Assembly: GCA_029990175.1 (NCBI GenBank)
Contig: JARKIP010000064.1
Span: 11,240,001-11,304,000 of the forward strand
Direction: 5' to 3'
Length of the DNA stretch: 64,000 bases
Origin: Petunia secreta
Lineage: Eukaryota; Streptophyta; Magnoliopsida; Solanales; Solanaceae
Part shown: one piece after another, positions 1 to 10,514 of the stretch
Numbering within the stretch: position 1 is the stretch's first letter
How the letters are laid out: the number at the start of each line of letters is the position of its first letter
Position numbers and translations under genes: made by a program
Notes under the pieces: model-generated
Database searches by the model: none
What the model was told of the DNA's origin: nothing
Seen by the model: the letters and a program-made list of their open reading frames with translations, nothing else

Positions 1-828
1 ACTATGGATAGGCCGCTTTCCACCAAGGCCATAACAGAACTCAATAAGTTCCGATTTAGCACTTGGAGACCTCAATGGAAGTGTACCATTGGTGTATCCA
101 TTGCAATTCTTAGTGCTTATCGACATTGGCCTCCTTTGAATTACCGACACGTTGCACCACCTGAAACCAAAAGGGAATTGATCTTATATATGGGCTGGAT
201 TTGGTTACATACACATCAAACAACTTTACTTATCCACGACACTGTCGAGAGACAAGCTACCAACTCCTACTGTTTCATCTCCTATGACATATTCCAACAA
301 TTTTGTAAGTGACAAAGCTAGGTAATTCAAGTTCACACAAAATCAAAATATAACAAGCTTAACCAAGAAAGTAACTATTCATAGGATCAAAACAAATTAT
401 ATACTAGTAGTTTCAGAAGTATGCCTGCAAAATTTAAAGATACAAAAATTATAATACTTCTAAGAGAGTTGAGACCACATCAAATCAAACTATATAGTAA
501 TAGATAACTAACTACTAACCAAACAACCGCCACGGAGTGTGGCGGTATGGATGCATTCCTCCAACTATGTAGGCATAATACTCATAATACATTATCTTAA
601 TTTGCAGTATATCTTATGGAGATGTTATTGGACTTAACCTTCTCCAGTTAGAGCAAAACTCATAGTACAGAGCCTACACTTTTAATGGATCCTACGCGGC
701 TTAAATTTGGTTACGGCTACTAGATGATTACACCAAAATATACTATCAACAACACCATCAACTAAGCCTAAGTCCAAAACAAGTTGGGTTAAAAAAGAAA
801 AAAAAAAAAGAAAAAGATAGCAAGTATT
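1..828. other. Stretch with no recognisable gene
   Basis: AT-rich non-coding DNA. One 102-codon open frame (4-312, +) begins at an ATG, but its translation shows no motif I recognise and it has no obvious promoter or splice context, so I do not call it a gene. A poly-A-rich stretch lies at about 793-816. Confidence 0.5.
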
Positions 829-1041
829 CACTCCGTCCCAAAAAGGATGACCACATCTTCTTTTTAGTCCGTTCTAAAAAGAAAGACCCTTTCTAAATTT
901 AGTAATAATTTTACTTCATGAGATGATTTCCAACAACAAATTTTTATGATTTGTTTTAAACCATAAATTTTAAAAGTTTCCATCAATTTCTTAAACTTCG
1001 TATCCAATCAAACTAGTTCATCTTTTTGGGTTGGAGGGGTA
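829..1041. mobile_element. Degenerate Stowaway-like MITE
   Basis: The left end reads CTCCGTCCCAAAAAGGATGA and the right end is its imperfect inverse, TCATCTTTTTGGGTTGGAGG, about 210 bp apart. A TA follows the right end, as expected for Tc1/mariner-type target duplication, but the left TA is mutated. No coding capacity. The CTCCGTCCC type of terminus is the Stowaway signature; the family assignment rests on that and the size. Confidence 0.6.
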
Positions 1042-1595
1042 TTACAACTTCCAACATTAAATTAGCAGAGATGCATTATAACAGTTTGCACTAAACGAAG
1101 AATCCCAACAACAGTTCTTTTTTTTGTTACACTTTTTCTTTATACATAGGGGAACGAGAAGGGGATTACAAGGTGTGGAATCAAAGGTGAAAATTCATCT
1201 CGTCAACCAACTGCACTACTAAGATTCCCCACTACAATCTAAGTTACAATTTCCAGAATTGACTATAATAACTCAAAATAATAAAAAGCCAAATCAACTC
1301 GAGAAATAATTACCTTTAACGTGTTGCAGTAAATTAAGACCTTTTTCCTGTGGTTAATAAAGTATTTACAGTTGAAGTACTTATTTTTAGAGACATCAAT
1401 AAGAGATCAAATTGTGGAGGTCCTAACGTGAAATTAGTTTTAGGTTAGGATTGATTGTTAAATCCCAGCTTAATTTTAGAGTCATACTTTGATCAGGATT
1501 CATTCATATCTTTTCAAAAACCAAATATCCTCCTGTCTCTATACAATACAAATTCTCACTCTCCATATGTAGCCAAGGTCTATTTATCCTAAGTA
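1042..1595. other. Non-coding spacer
   Basis: AT-rich spacer between the Stowaway-like MITE and the outer MULE. I see no open frame, RNA gene or repeat worth naming. Confidence 0.5.
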
Positions 1596-1619
1596 ATGTA
1601 AATGGGGGAATTTTCAAAA

Positions 1620-1854
1620 GGGAAAAGGGCCAGATTTACCCCTCATGTTTATTTTAATGTTTTACTCTATCCCCGTTATACTATTGGAACATATTTACCC
1701 TCGCCATTCAACTTCCCTAATTATTTACCCTTATCTTAACGGCTGACACGCTCTTAACGGCTGGGACACGTGTCAGCCGTTTAGACCAAAACTCTAACCC
1801 ACCTATCAAACTAACCCACAAACCCGAAACCCTTACCCATTCCCTTATAACCCG
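1620..1854. repeat. Left terminal inverted repeat of inner MULE
   Basis: Runs from GGGAAAAGGGCC to the block ending CCCTTATAACCCG and matches the reverse complement of 6503-6721 almost base for base. The left copy carries about 18 extra bases around 1741-1758, a local duplication of the TTAACGGCTG segment that the right copy lacks. In MULEs the TIRs carry transposase-binding sites and often promoters; no TATA box is obvious here. Confidence 0.9.
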
Positions 1855-2753
1855 ACCCCCAAATACTAAACGACATATTCAGTTAATATAATCAAAGTAA
1901 AATCCTCATTTTACCATTTACACAAACAATTAACCTAAACCTATGCGGCTGATGAAGAACGCGGAAAGACACCATCTTTGACTGCGATTCCTTCCTTGCT
2001 AAAGGTAAGAAATTTACCCGTATTTTATACTATTCAAAGTTAATATCTATTTAATCGTTAGTTTTAGGGTTATTTGATTAGGTGGTTCTATAGGGTTTCG
2101 ACTGAGTGATTAGATGTTAAATACATGATTATTTTGTTATTATCTTATATTTGTGTTGTTGATTGAAGAGTGTATATTTAGATCCCGGTTAGTACTTTAA
2201 TTTTTTTGACTACATGATTTTTAGGTCTTTGATTTCATGAACATGAAAGGGTTTTTATTGTTAATATTAGGGTTATAGTTTCTAGGGTTGTTTTGTTGGA
2301 TCTGCTGACTGGTAGTATAGGGTTTCTAGAATTTCATTTATGGTTTAGGGTTTGATGTAACTTAATCGAAAATTCTTGTCTTTTGTGATTTACAACATGA
2401 CTGAATCTGTTTTTATATTGTAGCTATTTATGATAGTGGTCCTTTTTATGGGGTTGCATGTGTTTAAAGCTTACAACATGTGGGATGTGGGACTGGTCTT
2501 GTAGAATATTGTTGTTCCTTTAATGTGTATTAATAATGGGGGACCATAATAGGTTATTATAATATTTGTGTTGCTGCCTTTCCTCCCTTCTTTATTGTCC
2601 ACTCCCTTATTCTTTTGTATTCTTGTCTTTTTAATGTGTCTTTTTTGCATGTCCCTGTTATTTATTCATCTTTTTTAATGTTGTCTTCTTCCTGTTTATG
2701 GTTGGTGGTCCCTCATGTTTATTCCTATCATTTATAACTACAGATTAGTTGCT

Positions 2754-5263
2754 ATGGTGCTGGTTGACTTTGAACTTTCATTATGGAGGGGATTGGATTA
2801 GAAGCCCTAAAGTCTTCTACTCAAAGAAGCTGGTACACACTTGGAATGGGTATGATTCAGACTGCCTCTCTTTCATTGATATTGTAGTTTGTTAGTGTCT
2901 TAGGATTTTCTGGGGTTCAGCAATTAGTTGTTCCTTCCCCCTTTGGTAAGTTGTATGAGCTGGAAGGGGATGATGGTATTAGGGTCTTATTGGAATTTAT
3001 ATCTGATAAATTTAAGGTCATTAATCTATTTGCTGTTGATGAAAGTGAGCTTCCTGTTTTTGGTATCCCTAATATTGTAGATCATAATGAGAATTATGAC
3101 TGTCTAGAGGAGGTTGCCACTGATTGTAGCAGCTTGAGTGAATTTGGTTCTGATTCAGAGTCTGAGTCTTCAGACTATGACTCTGATGAGTTAGAGTTAC
3201 TGCAGCAACAAAAGTCTAGACAGATTAATGAGTCACTTGATCAGTATAGAGAGTTGTATTTGGGCATGTCCTTTAAGGACATACCAGAAGCTAGGAAGTT
3301 CATTAATCTGTATGCAATAGTCAATAAGAAAGGGCTGAAGCAAATGAAAAGTGACAGAACTAAGGTGAGGTATGAGTGTGTTAAAGGCTGCCCTTTTGTT
3401 TGTTTGATATCAAAGGAGGGGAGTGGAGGTGTTAAAATTAAGAAACTGAAATCAGAACATGATTGTGACACTGCCTATGATAATGCTAGGGCAGATTTTG
3501 CAACAATAGCATATTACTTTAAGAATAGGTTGCAAAATTTTCCAAAAACTAAGGTAAAGGAGATGAGGGTAGCACTGAAGGTTGCATTTGAGCTAAATGT
3601 TAGTCATTCAAAATGTAAGAGAGCTAAGAAGATGATACTTGAGACTCTAGATGGGAGCTTTAATGATGAATACAACAAACTGGAAGCTTATGTTAATGCT
3701 TTGAGAGAGAGTAATCCTGGAAGTGATGTGGTAATAAACATATCCAAGGATGCTCTAGCTGAAGGAAAAAGAAAATTCCTTAGGATGTATATCTATTTTA
3801 ATGCTTTGAAGATGGGTTTCAAACTAGGATTGAGACCTTTTATTGGATTAGATGGTACATTTCTGAAAGGGAAAGCAATAGGTCAAATCTTAGTGGCAGT
3901 TGGTCAGGATAGCATGAACCATTTTTACCCTATTGCTTGGGCTATTGTTGATAAAGAGACAAAGAGAACTTGGATTTGGTTCATGCAAATGCTTCAACAC
4001 TCCCTGGAACTCAAAGATGGTGAAGGATTCACATTCATTTCTGACATGCAAAAGGTATGTCACAATTTCAGATTATTCTACTTTTTTATTTTCTATTTTT
4101 ATTTTTTTTAATCCATGCTAAGTTAAATTTAACCTATGTTGTTTGTGTCTGATAAAGGGATTGGTGCAAGCCATGAAAGAAGTGCTTCCAGAAGCAAGAC
4201 ACAGATATTGTGTTAGACACATTGAGAAGAACTGGATGAAGAGATACAAATCTGAAGAACTTAAGAAGTACCTCTGGTGGAGTGCCTGGGAAACTTTTGA
4301 GGAGGATCTTGATGAGCAAATGAACACCATAGGGAGACTGAATAGTGAAGCTGCTGATGCTTCGGTTAAGTACCCTGTCCAGCTTTGGTGCAGGTCTTAC
4401 TTTGACACATACTGCAAGAATTTTGGAGTTGACAACAACTTCACAGAATCTTTCAATGCCTGGATTTTAGAGGCTAGGTACAAGCCTGTCATCAAGATGT
4501 TGGAGGACATTAGGATTAAAGTGATGAATCTGTTGAGGGATCGTGCAGAGGAGTTGAGACAATGGGATTGTGAGGTCAGTCCTTATAGCAAAAAACTGTT
4601 TGATGCTTACATGAGGATTGCTCAAAGGTGCAGTGTAAACTACAATGGTGATGATGGCTATGAAGTGCATGAAGGGGATTATGGGCATACTGTGAAGCAG
4701 GGAAGAAACCTGTCAAAGGAAATGGTGCAAGCAAGGGGAAGCAGCCAGCAAAGATGACAAAAAAAGGGAAGCAGACCATGAAGAGAAGCAGGACTCTAGT
4801 GGATGAAGATAGTGAAGCTGATGAAGTGCCTATGGAGCAAGGAATGCCAACTGAAACTGATGAAATTCAGCTAACAGGCCCTGAAATGACTCAAACCAGC
4901 CAAGCTAGTGGCTTTGTGTTCATGCCAACACCTGGCCTTGCACATAGTCAACAATCAACTAGTGAGGCTGCTCCATTTGAATCCCATCAGTTTGATAGGA
5001 ATGCAGACCCTCCAGTTAGGCTAAAGGTTATCTCTGAACTTAAGACTAGACTGCAAATGAGGCAGGATGCAGTTCAGGCTTCAGGTTCAAGAAAGATCAA
5101 ATTCACTGGTGACAAGAATAGTATTAGTGAGCCAAACCTGACAATCAAACCCAAGAATCTACAATGGCAAGGACAAGCTGCTGTTACTGGAAATCTGTTG
5201 GAAGTTCAAAGGCAAGCAAGAATTGGGAAGCTCAAGGCAAGAAGGGGAAATTCCAGTCTTTAA
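2754..5263 (+). pseudogene. MULE (mudrA-like) transposase, SWIM zinc finger deleted
   Basis: Two main exons are visible. The first is open to 4054. A 103-bp intron follows (4055-4157; donor AAAG|GTATGT, acceptor GATAAAG|GGA), and the second exon starts at 4158. In order the protein shows the MuDR DNA-binding region with a Cys/His cluster (YECVKGCPFVC ... EHDCD), then the MULE catalytic domain with GLDGTFLKG and FISDMQKG, joined by the intron, and RHIEKNW. Damage: the 5' part (about 2797-2950, beginning HYGG) is split over two frames with stops near 2885-2895. After HTVKQ (near 4700) the SWIM CxC...CxH domain expected in mudrA proteins is absent and the frame shifts. A Ser/Thr/Gln-rich tail continues in another frame to 5263. 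The Asp residues of the catalytic core look intact; the loss of SWIM and the frameshifts make it a probable pseudogene. Confidence 0.85.
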
Positions 5264-5848
5264 TGTTTTATTTCAGTCTTTTGTTGTTGATGTAGTTAAT
5301 GCTTGACATTACCTTAAGTGTTAGATTTTTGCAAACTCTTTAAGAATGATGATGGCTTGTGATTAAGCATGGATTTGGATGTCATATTATGACCTTGGCA
5401 GTCTCTTTTTGTGGTTATAATATGGCATCCGACTATCCAACTTAGCATTGTAAATACAATGGTTCTATTTCATCAATGATATGCACTAGTTCAAGTTTAG
5501 TATTACACTACTTCCTATTATGCACTTGTTATGCTCTACTTCTTGTTTTTGTGCATAGTCGGATGGGAATACACTAAACTTTGAACAGGTTTATACTTTG
5601 AACACAAACAAAGATGGGAATACACTAAACTTGATTCATTACTTAAGGAGCATTGGCAGTTAGCAAATTCACCATTCACCTTCTCACATTACTTATTTCA
5701 TTACTTAATTCACAAACAAAGATGGGCAAACAACATTACTTAATTCATTCATAAACCAACTGTTAATAACAAACCAACACATTACATTTAGTTGGGATTA
5801 AACTACTTAAAGAGCAACAAAAATAACACAACTTTACATTACACTAGT
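5264..5848. other. Non-coding gap between convergent MULE genes
   Basis: AT-rich DNA between the transposase tail and the minus-strand GRF gene. It holds short internal repeats (the phrase GATGGGAATACACTAAACTT occurs twice, near 5563 and 5612), and ACAAACAAAGATGGG also recurs. It probably contains the 3' ends of both transcripts. No further gene is seen. Confidence 0.5.
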
Positions 5849-6332
5849 TCACTTTAACATCGATGCAATGAAAAATCCTACAAAGAGAGCCCATGAGATC
5901 ATAATGATCATCTTCAACTTCGCCATCTCGTTTTCCAACAATCTAGCATTGGCGGATTTGTCTTGATCAATAGCTTGCATTGCCTTCACTCTTTCTTTCA
6001 ATTTGTCATTCTCGGTCTTCAATGACTCCAACGACGACTTTAAAGTTTTGATTACTATTAATGCTCGATCAGGAAACTCTTCGTCGGCCCATTCCCAATA
6101 ACCACATAAATTGTTCTTACAACACACATAGCCTTCGATTAGTATTAGAAGTTTATAAGAACACATAACTCAAAGTAAATCAAAAAAATTGTTAAAAGAA
6201 TTTAACACTTACATCAGCTTTACTACATTTATAGAACCTCCTACCAGCATTTCGAGGTGTCGAAGCAGTGAAATGATTTGCAATCTCCCCACAATAGCAC
6301 TTCCTAATCGATGAACAACTGCTACTCGACAT
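5849..6332 (-). CDS. GRF-type zinc finger, coiled-coil, membrane-tail protein (MULE accessory gene)
   Basis: Two exons on the minus strand. Exon 1 starts at ATG 6332 and runs to 6213 with a clean GTAAGT donor; its 40 residues include RKCYCGEIANHF and GRRFYKCSKAD, the first half of a GRF zinc finger. Exon 2 (to 5849) supplies the second half, NLCGYWEWADEEF, then a Lys/Glu/Leu-rich coiled coil of about 50 residues and a hydrophobic C-terminal segment (IIMISWALFVGFFIASML) that looks like a single membrane anchor. The acceptor is unclear: the obvious AG sites do not keep frame with the GTAAGT donor, so an alternative donor or a mutation is possible. Small GRF, coiled-coil, membrane-tail proteins are common in plant genomes. 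The function is unknown. Its place inside the MULE, antisense to the transposase, suggests capture or an element-encoded accessory role. Confidence 0.65.
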
Positions 6333-6502
6333 TATACTCCTTGTCTTGCAGAAATTAACCCACTATATTATGAAAGTAATAACAAGAGAAAATTTTTTTT
6401 GTAGCTCTTATGGTGGAAGGACTAATCACCCGTGATGGAGAGAATGAAGCTGAGGTGAGGGTTTTAATTTGACCCTTCTTGTTTTCAAGGGCAAAGGGTA
6501 AA

Positions 6503-6721
6503 CGGGTTATAAGGGAATTGGGTAAGGGTTTCGGGTTTGTGGGTTAATTTGATAGGTGGGTTAGAGTTTTGGTCTAAGCGGCTGACACGTGTCCCAGCCG
6601 TTAAGATAAGGGTAAATAATTAGGGAAGTTGAACGGCGAGGGTAAATATGTTCCAATAGTATAACGGGGGATAGAGTAAAACATTAAAATAAACATGAGG
6701 GGTAAATTTGGCCCTTTTCCG
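6503..6721. repeat. Right terminal inverted repeat of inner MULE
   Basis: Reverse complement of the left TIR, from CGGGTTATAAGGG to GGCCCTTTTCC. Differences from the left copy are few: single substitutions and absence of the 18-bp local duplication. The GRF gene's start codon lies about 170 bp inside this TIR, so the TIR could serve as that gene's promoter. Confidence 0.9.
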
Positions 6722-6884
6722 TTTTCAAAACTAGGCACCCCACAACACAAAATTACAAATGAGGGGCCACATTTCATTCATAGCACCCCTTTATTTTTAC
6801 ATTACACAACATAGCACCCCCTTATTTTCAAAATTACATAACATAGCACCCATCTAAACTAAAAACCCTAGGAGCCACTCCCTC

Positions 6885-7850
6885 ACCCTCCCCCACCACT
6901 GCCCCAACACCATAAACTGAGCCGCCACCGCTGCCGCCGCCGGCCGGCGGTGGCAGGTGGCCGGAAAACCAAAAATTCGCCGGATTTGCTTATTTTATTT
7001 GTGGATTTGTTTAAATAATTATTTTTTGATAATTTTATACACCTAAATCTTTCAAAATAATAAATTATACATGTAAATACATAGAAAATTGTGGATGCAA
7101 GAAGAAAAATACAAAATATACACAAAAAACATAAATTTTATACAAAACATCCATATTAAGTGCACAAATCTGAAATTTATACAATTTATCATTAATCATA
7201 CACGCATATACATCTTTATAAAAATTTTACAATACATAGAATGTATTTTATACACTGTCAATACGTACTTATACAGATTTATACATTTTTATACACGTTT
7301 ACAGAATTGTATAAACTTGTATAAAAATGTATAAAAGTGTATAAACTCGCAAATCTGACTTTAAACAGTGCTTCGGGCAGCTTTTACACAAAAGCTTAAC
7401 AAACATCCCAGATCTATACAGTTTTATACAAGAAAAACACTAGATCTAAACATTAAACAAAATTTTTAATAAAAAACTAGTAGATCTCAATGAATTTTTA
7501 TGATAAAAGTGAAGAAAAAGAAGAAACTTGATAAATAAACTCCTCACCGGAGTTTGGATTGCAATACAAAACGAAAATCAACATTGCTATTCAAAAAGCA
7601 AAAAATAAAAAAAAAATGAAAAGAAGAAGAAGAAGAAGCAGCGGCGGTGGTGACCATGGCGGCGACGTCGTCAGTGGCTTGGAGGGGAGGAGATGACGGT
7701 GGGGCAGTGGTGGAAGGATTAGGGGGGGTGGCGGCTGCATTAGGGTTAATGGGAAAGAGAAGAGAGAAAATGGGAAGGAGAGAAGGAGAAGAGGGGAAAA
7801 AATGGGGGCTAGGGTTTTTTTTTTCTTTAAATAGGGGTGCTATGGAGTGA
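6885..7850. other. GC-rich gene-like patches inside the outer MULE
   Basis: Two GC-rich patches (about 6885-6985 and 7640-7800) flank an AT-rich core full of TATACA/TGTATAAA motifs (7130-7350). The right patch has an ATG in good context (ACCATGG at 7654-7660) opening a short Ala/Gly/Arg-rich frame to 7850 (+). The left patch contains CCGCCGCCGGCCGGCGG, an inverted repeat. The contrast with the AT-rich surroundings suggests captured host exon fragments, as in Pack-MULEs. No protein family can be named. Confidence 0.4.
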
Positions 7851-8043
7851 AAGAAAAAAATAAAAAAAGTAGGGGGTGCTAGGTCGGGTAAAGAAGGGAA
7901 ATAGGGATTTTTTTTAGTAATTTTCATAAGTGGGGTGTCTCTCCATATAATTATCCCATGTAAATGGCTCTGTTTACGGTCCAAGTGCGAATTTTTCTCC
8001 GTGTTTCTCTCATATTGCACTTAAACCGTTGTTATGAACTAGT

Positions 8044-8113
8044 CATGTAAAAGTCATAAGTCATAAGTCATAAGTCATAAATCATAAATCATAAATCATA
8101 AGTCATAAGTCAT
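8044..8113. repeat. Tandem 7-bp repeat (CATAAGT)n
   Basis: About nine to ten head-to-tail copies of CATAAGT/CATAAAT. A simple minisatellite with no coding potential. Confidence 0.9.
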
Positions 8114-10514
8114 TCCCTCCGACATAGTTTTTCAACTTATAAATAATTTTACTTAGACCAATTATTTTGCTATTCTATCCGTAAGATATTTTATAATCCA
8201 TTAAATATAATTCTCAAAATAAAAATTTCAACTCTCCCTCTTTTCCAAATTGATCACTTGAATATTTTCATATAAAATACTTTTAAATTATATTTTTCTT
8301 TAAATAACTTTAACGATATTTTAATCATTTTAATATAAAAAGTGCTTATCAGCGACAATTTTACAAAATACAAGTAGGAGTACTTAATTATTATCAAGTT
8401 CACTTCTACCAAATGTATTACTGCTTATCTATAAGATAGCTTCAATACAAAAAAGTATTTTTCAACCTTAAAGTTTATGAGCTACTTTTAATTAGCTGAT
8501 ATAAATGAGTTCTATATTAATCTATCCACAAGGCTTTAGTGAAATATTGATCGATATTTTTACCATTCACAAGTGATCCTGAGCTCCTAATGTTGCAGGA
8601 ATAAGTCTTTTCCTTTCATTTGGTGTGTGCTATGCAGACTAGTTCCTTGTTCTAGCCTTGATCGTCAAATAATGTGCCTATACATGGTAAAGCCTATAGG
8701 AAATGAATTATGAAGCTAGGGGCGAAACCAAAATTCTAAAGTAGCGGGTGCCACTTTTTATATATACCATTAGCCACAAAAATCAAATAGAAAGGGCGGG
8801 CTGGGTCAGTTACATTTTTGTTACTTCAACTAAATTCAAAAAATTTCACCACAAGTATATCTTATCCCTAGTTATGATTTTTTGTCCCCACTTAAGAATG
8901 ATTTAGCAAAATGGCATCGGGGGCAGCACTTCAAGTTATAAATTGACAAGTGTTGCCTACGCAGACAACACTTCAAGTTATCTTGGAGGGCGGGACATCA
9001 CTTCAAGTTATTTGGAAAAAAGTTGAAAGAGATTAAAGATCAAGTGCTCCTAAGAGGCAGTACTTACTTAAAGGAATGGCGGGATGCAAGCGTAAATATA
9101 AGATTTTGTAGGAGTATTTCCGTCCGCGGGGCAAAACTTCAAGTTATCTGGGAGAATGTTGAAAGAGATAAAAGGTCAAGTACTACTACGGGGATAACAT
9201 TTACTTAAAGTTAGCGGAGGTCGTTCTTGCAAACTATTTTAAACGGGGACAGTTAGACAAACCATTACCGTCGATGTCATAGTTGTGTGATTCTCCCAGC
9301 TAAGTTAATTAAGCCTTTTCTGGCAAATAAGTTAGATTTAATTCTTTATTCTTTTTCATATTTGCTTTAAATTCTACATTGTGGAAGAACATTCCAAAAC
9401 CAAAAAAAAAAAAAAAATAGTTTCATGAAAGAGCGTCCCAAATAGAAAACTTACTTAAAAATAGCTTAATTGCTATATAGTTTTGTTTGACTATCTTAGT
9501 TTATTTTCAATAATTTGGAGTTAATTTTGTCATCTTAACTATCAACTTTTTGGGCAATCCTTTACACAACAAAATTTTAAATTTTAAGCTATAAAATTAA
9601 CTCAAAAGATTTATTAGTCAAACACTTATTTTCAAAATGCTCAAACTATTCTCCAATATGTATAGGTTAATGTTGCATCACAAAGAGAAGCTATATATTA
9701 AATTAAAATTAATCAAATTATTTGTGATAAATAATTTCCTAATGAAATAAGGTATAAGTTAAAGAATAAGTAAAAAATAACAACAAGAAGAAAGAAGTAG
9801 AAGAAGAAAAAGAAAAAAAGAGGGAGAGTTTTAACAAATAAAAAAGGAAAAAGAAAAAGACAAGAGGGGGAAAGAAAAGAGATGTGTAGTTGCCTAGGAT
9901 GAGACTAACCCGTGTATTGTCTTTCATCCTTGTAATTGTTAAAGACAAAGTTTGTAATTGTTCAAGACAAACAAGGTTTGACATAAAAGACAAACTTGTG
10001 CAGTTTCGAACCACCGTCAACTATGTTAAAGACTATTCCTCACCTCTGGCACCACGGCCCCTATAGTTACTATAGGTGATATTTTGAGTATTTGTAGTAT
10101 TTCTTATATAAATACACATATATACAGAAAGTCCCGTCAAAACTAGCGAGTGTGCCGTAGCACCCCCTCATTACCACGTAGATCCGCCCCTGTGTGAAGC
10201 AACCATTCCAACTTGATGTTGTAGTAATAAACAAGCTTGCTGATTGTGCGACAGGAAAATGAATGGGCATTTTAGCTCTTCTGGTGGAGGATGATCTCTC
10301 TCTAATTACCGTCAACCAGAAAACTTCAATGTTCCATGATATGATGATATATCATGTAGGTGGGGATATACACAAGCAACAGTTCCATGGTGAACTTGAT
10401 GAATTTTAAATTATTCACTAAGAAATAAAATACTTTTAACATTATGAGAGCATAATTTAACTTGTTATAATGTTGGAACATTCATCTCGATTTGTGATTG
10501 TGTTTGACTATGCA
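8114..10514. other. Gene-free stretch with local repeats
   Basis: No gene is supported. Visible items: the dodecamer ACTTCAAGTTAT recurs near 8930, 8969, 9000 and 9137. Two copies of a segment of about 72 bp (9001-9072 and 9139-9210) are about 80% alike. A purine-rich tract (GAA/AAG) spans 9775-9880. The block at 10020-10195 (CCACGGCCCC ... GATCCGCCCCTG) looks like old repeat sequence I cannot classify. Confidence 0.5.

Larger units (their letters stand above)
1620..6721. mobile_element. Inner Mutator-like element (MULE), 5.1 kb
   Basis: Flanked by the perfect 9-bp TSD TTTTCAAAA (1611-1619 and 6722-6730). The termini GGAAAAGGGCC...GGCCCTTTTCC open into long terminal inverted repeats of about 220-235 bp. 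It carries a rightward mudrA-like transposase gene (2754-5263) and a leftward GRF-zinc-finger gene (5849-6332), so the two genes converge. It inserted 15 bp inside the left tip of the outer MULE, so it is the younger of the two. The transposase is damaged, so self-mobilisation is unlikely unless it is helped in trans. Confidence 0.9.
1605..7957. mobile_element. Outer Mutator-like element, split by a second MULE
   Basis: A perfect 9-bp direct repeat ATGTAAATG lies at 1596-1604 and 7958-7966. Just inside, the ends are divergent inverted repeats: GGGGAATTTTCAAAA on the left and, as reverse complement, GGGATAATTATATGG on the right. Both are followed by a GCACCCC/ACACCCC-type block and further TAGCACCCC motifs (6760-6860 and inverted at 7830-7890). 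A 9-bp TSD and long TIRs are the hallmarks of Mutator-like elements. The inner MULE at 1620-6721 accounts for most of its length; without it the element is about 1.25 kb. It has no transposase of its own. Its interior holds GC-rich, gene-like segments, so it could be a Pack-MULE, though the parent gene cannot be named. Confidence 0.75.

Noticed and set aside
4..312. 102-codon ATG ORF at the left edge
   Set aside because: No domain, no repeated or conserved motif, no promoter or splice context; a frame of this size is expected by chance in 64 kb.
7544..8020. 158-codon minus ORF rich in Pro, Ser and Thr
   Set aside because: Crosses the right end of the outer MULE and its TSD, so it cannot be a single native gene; composition-driven.
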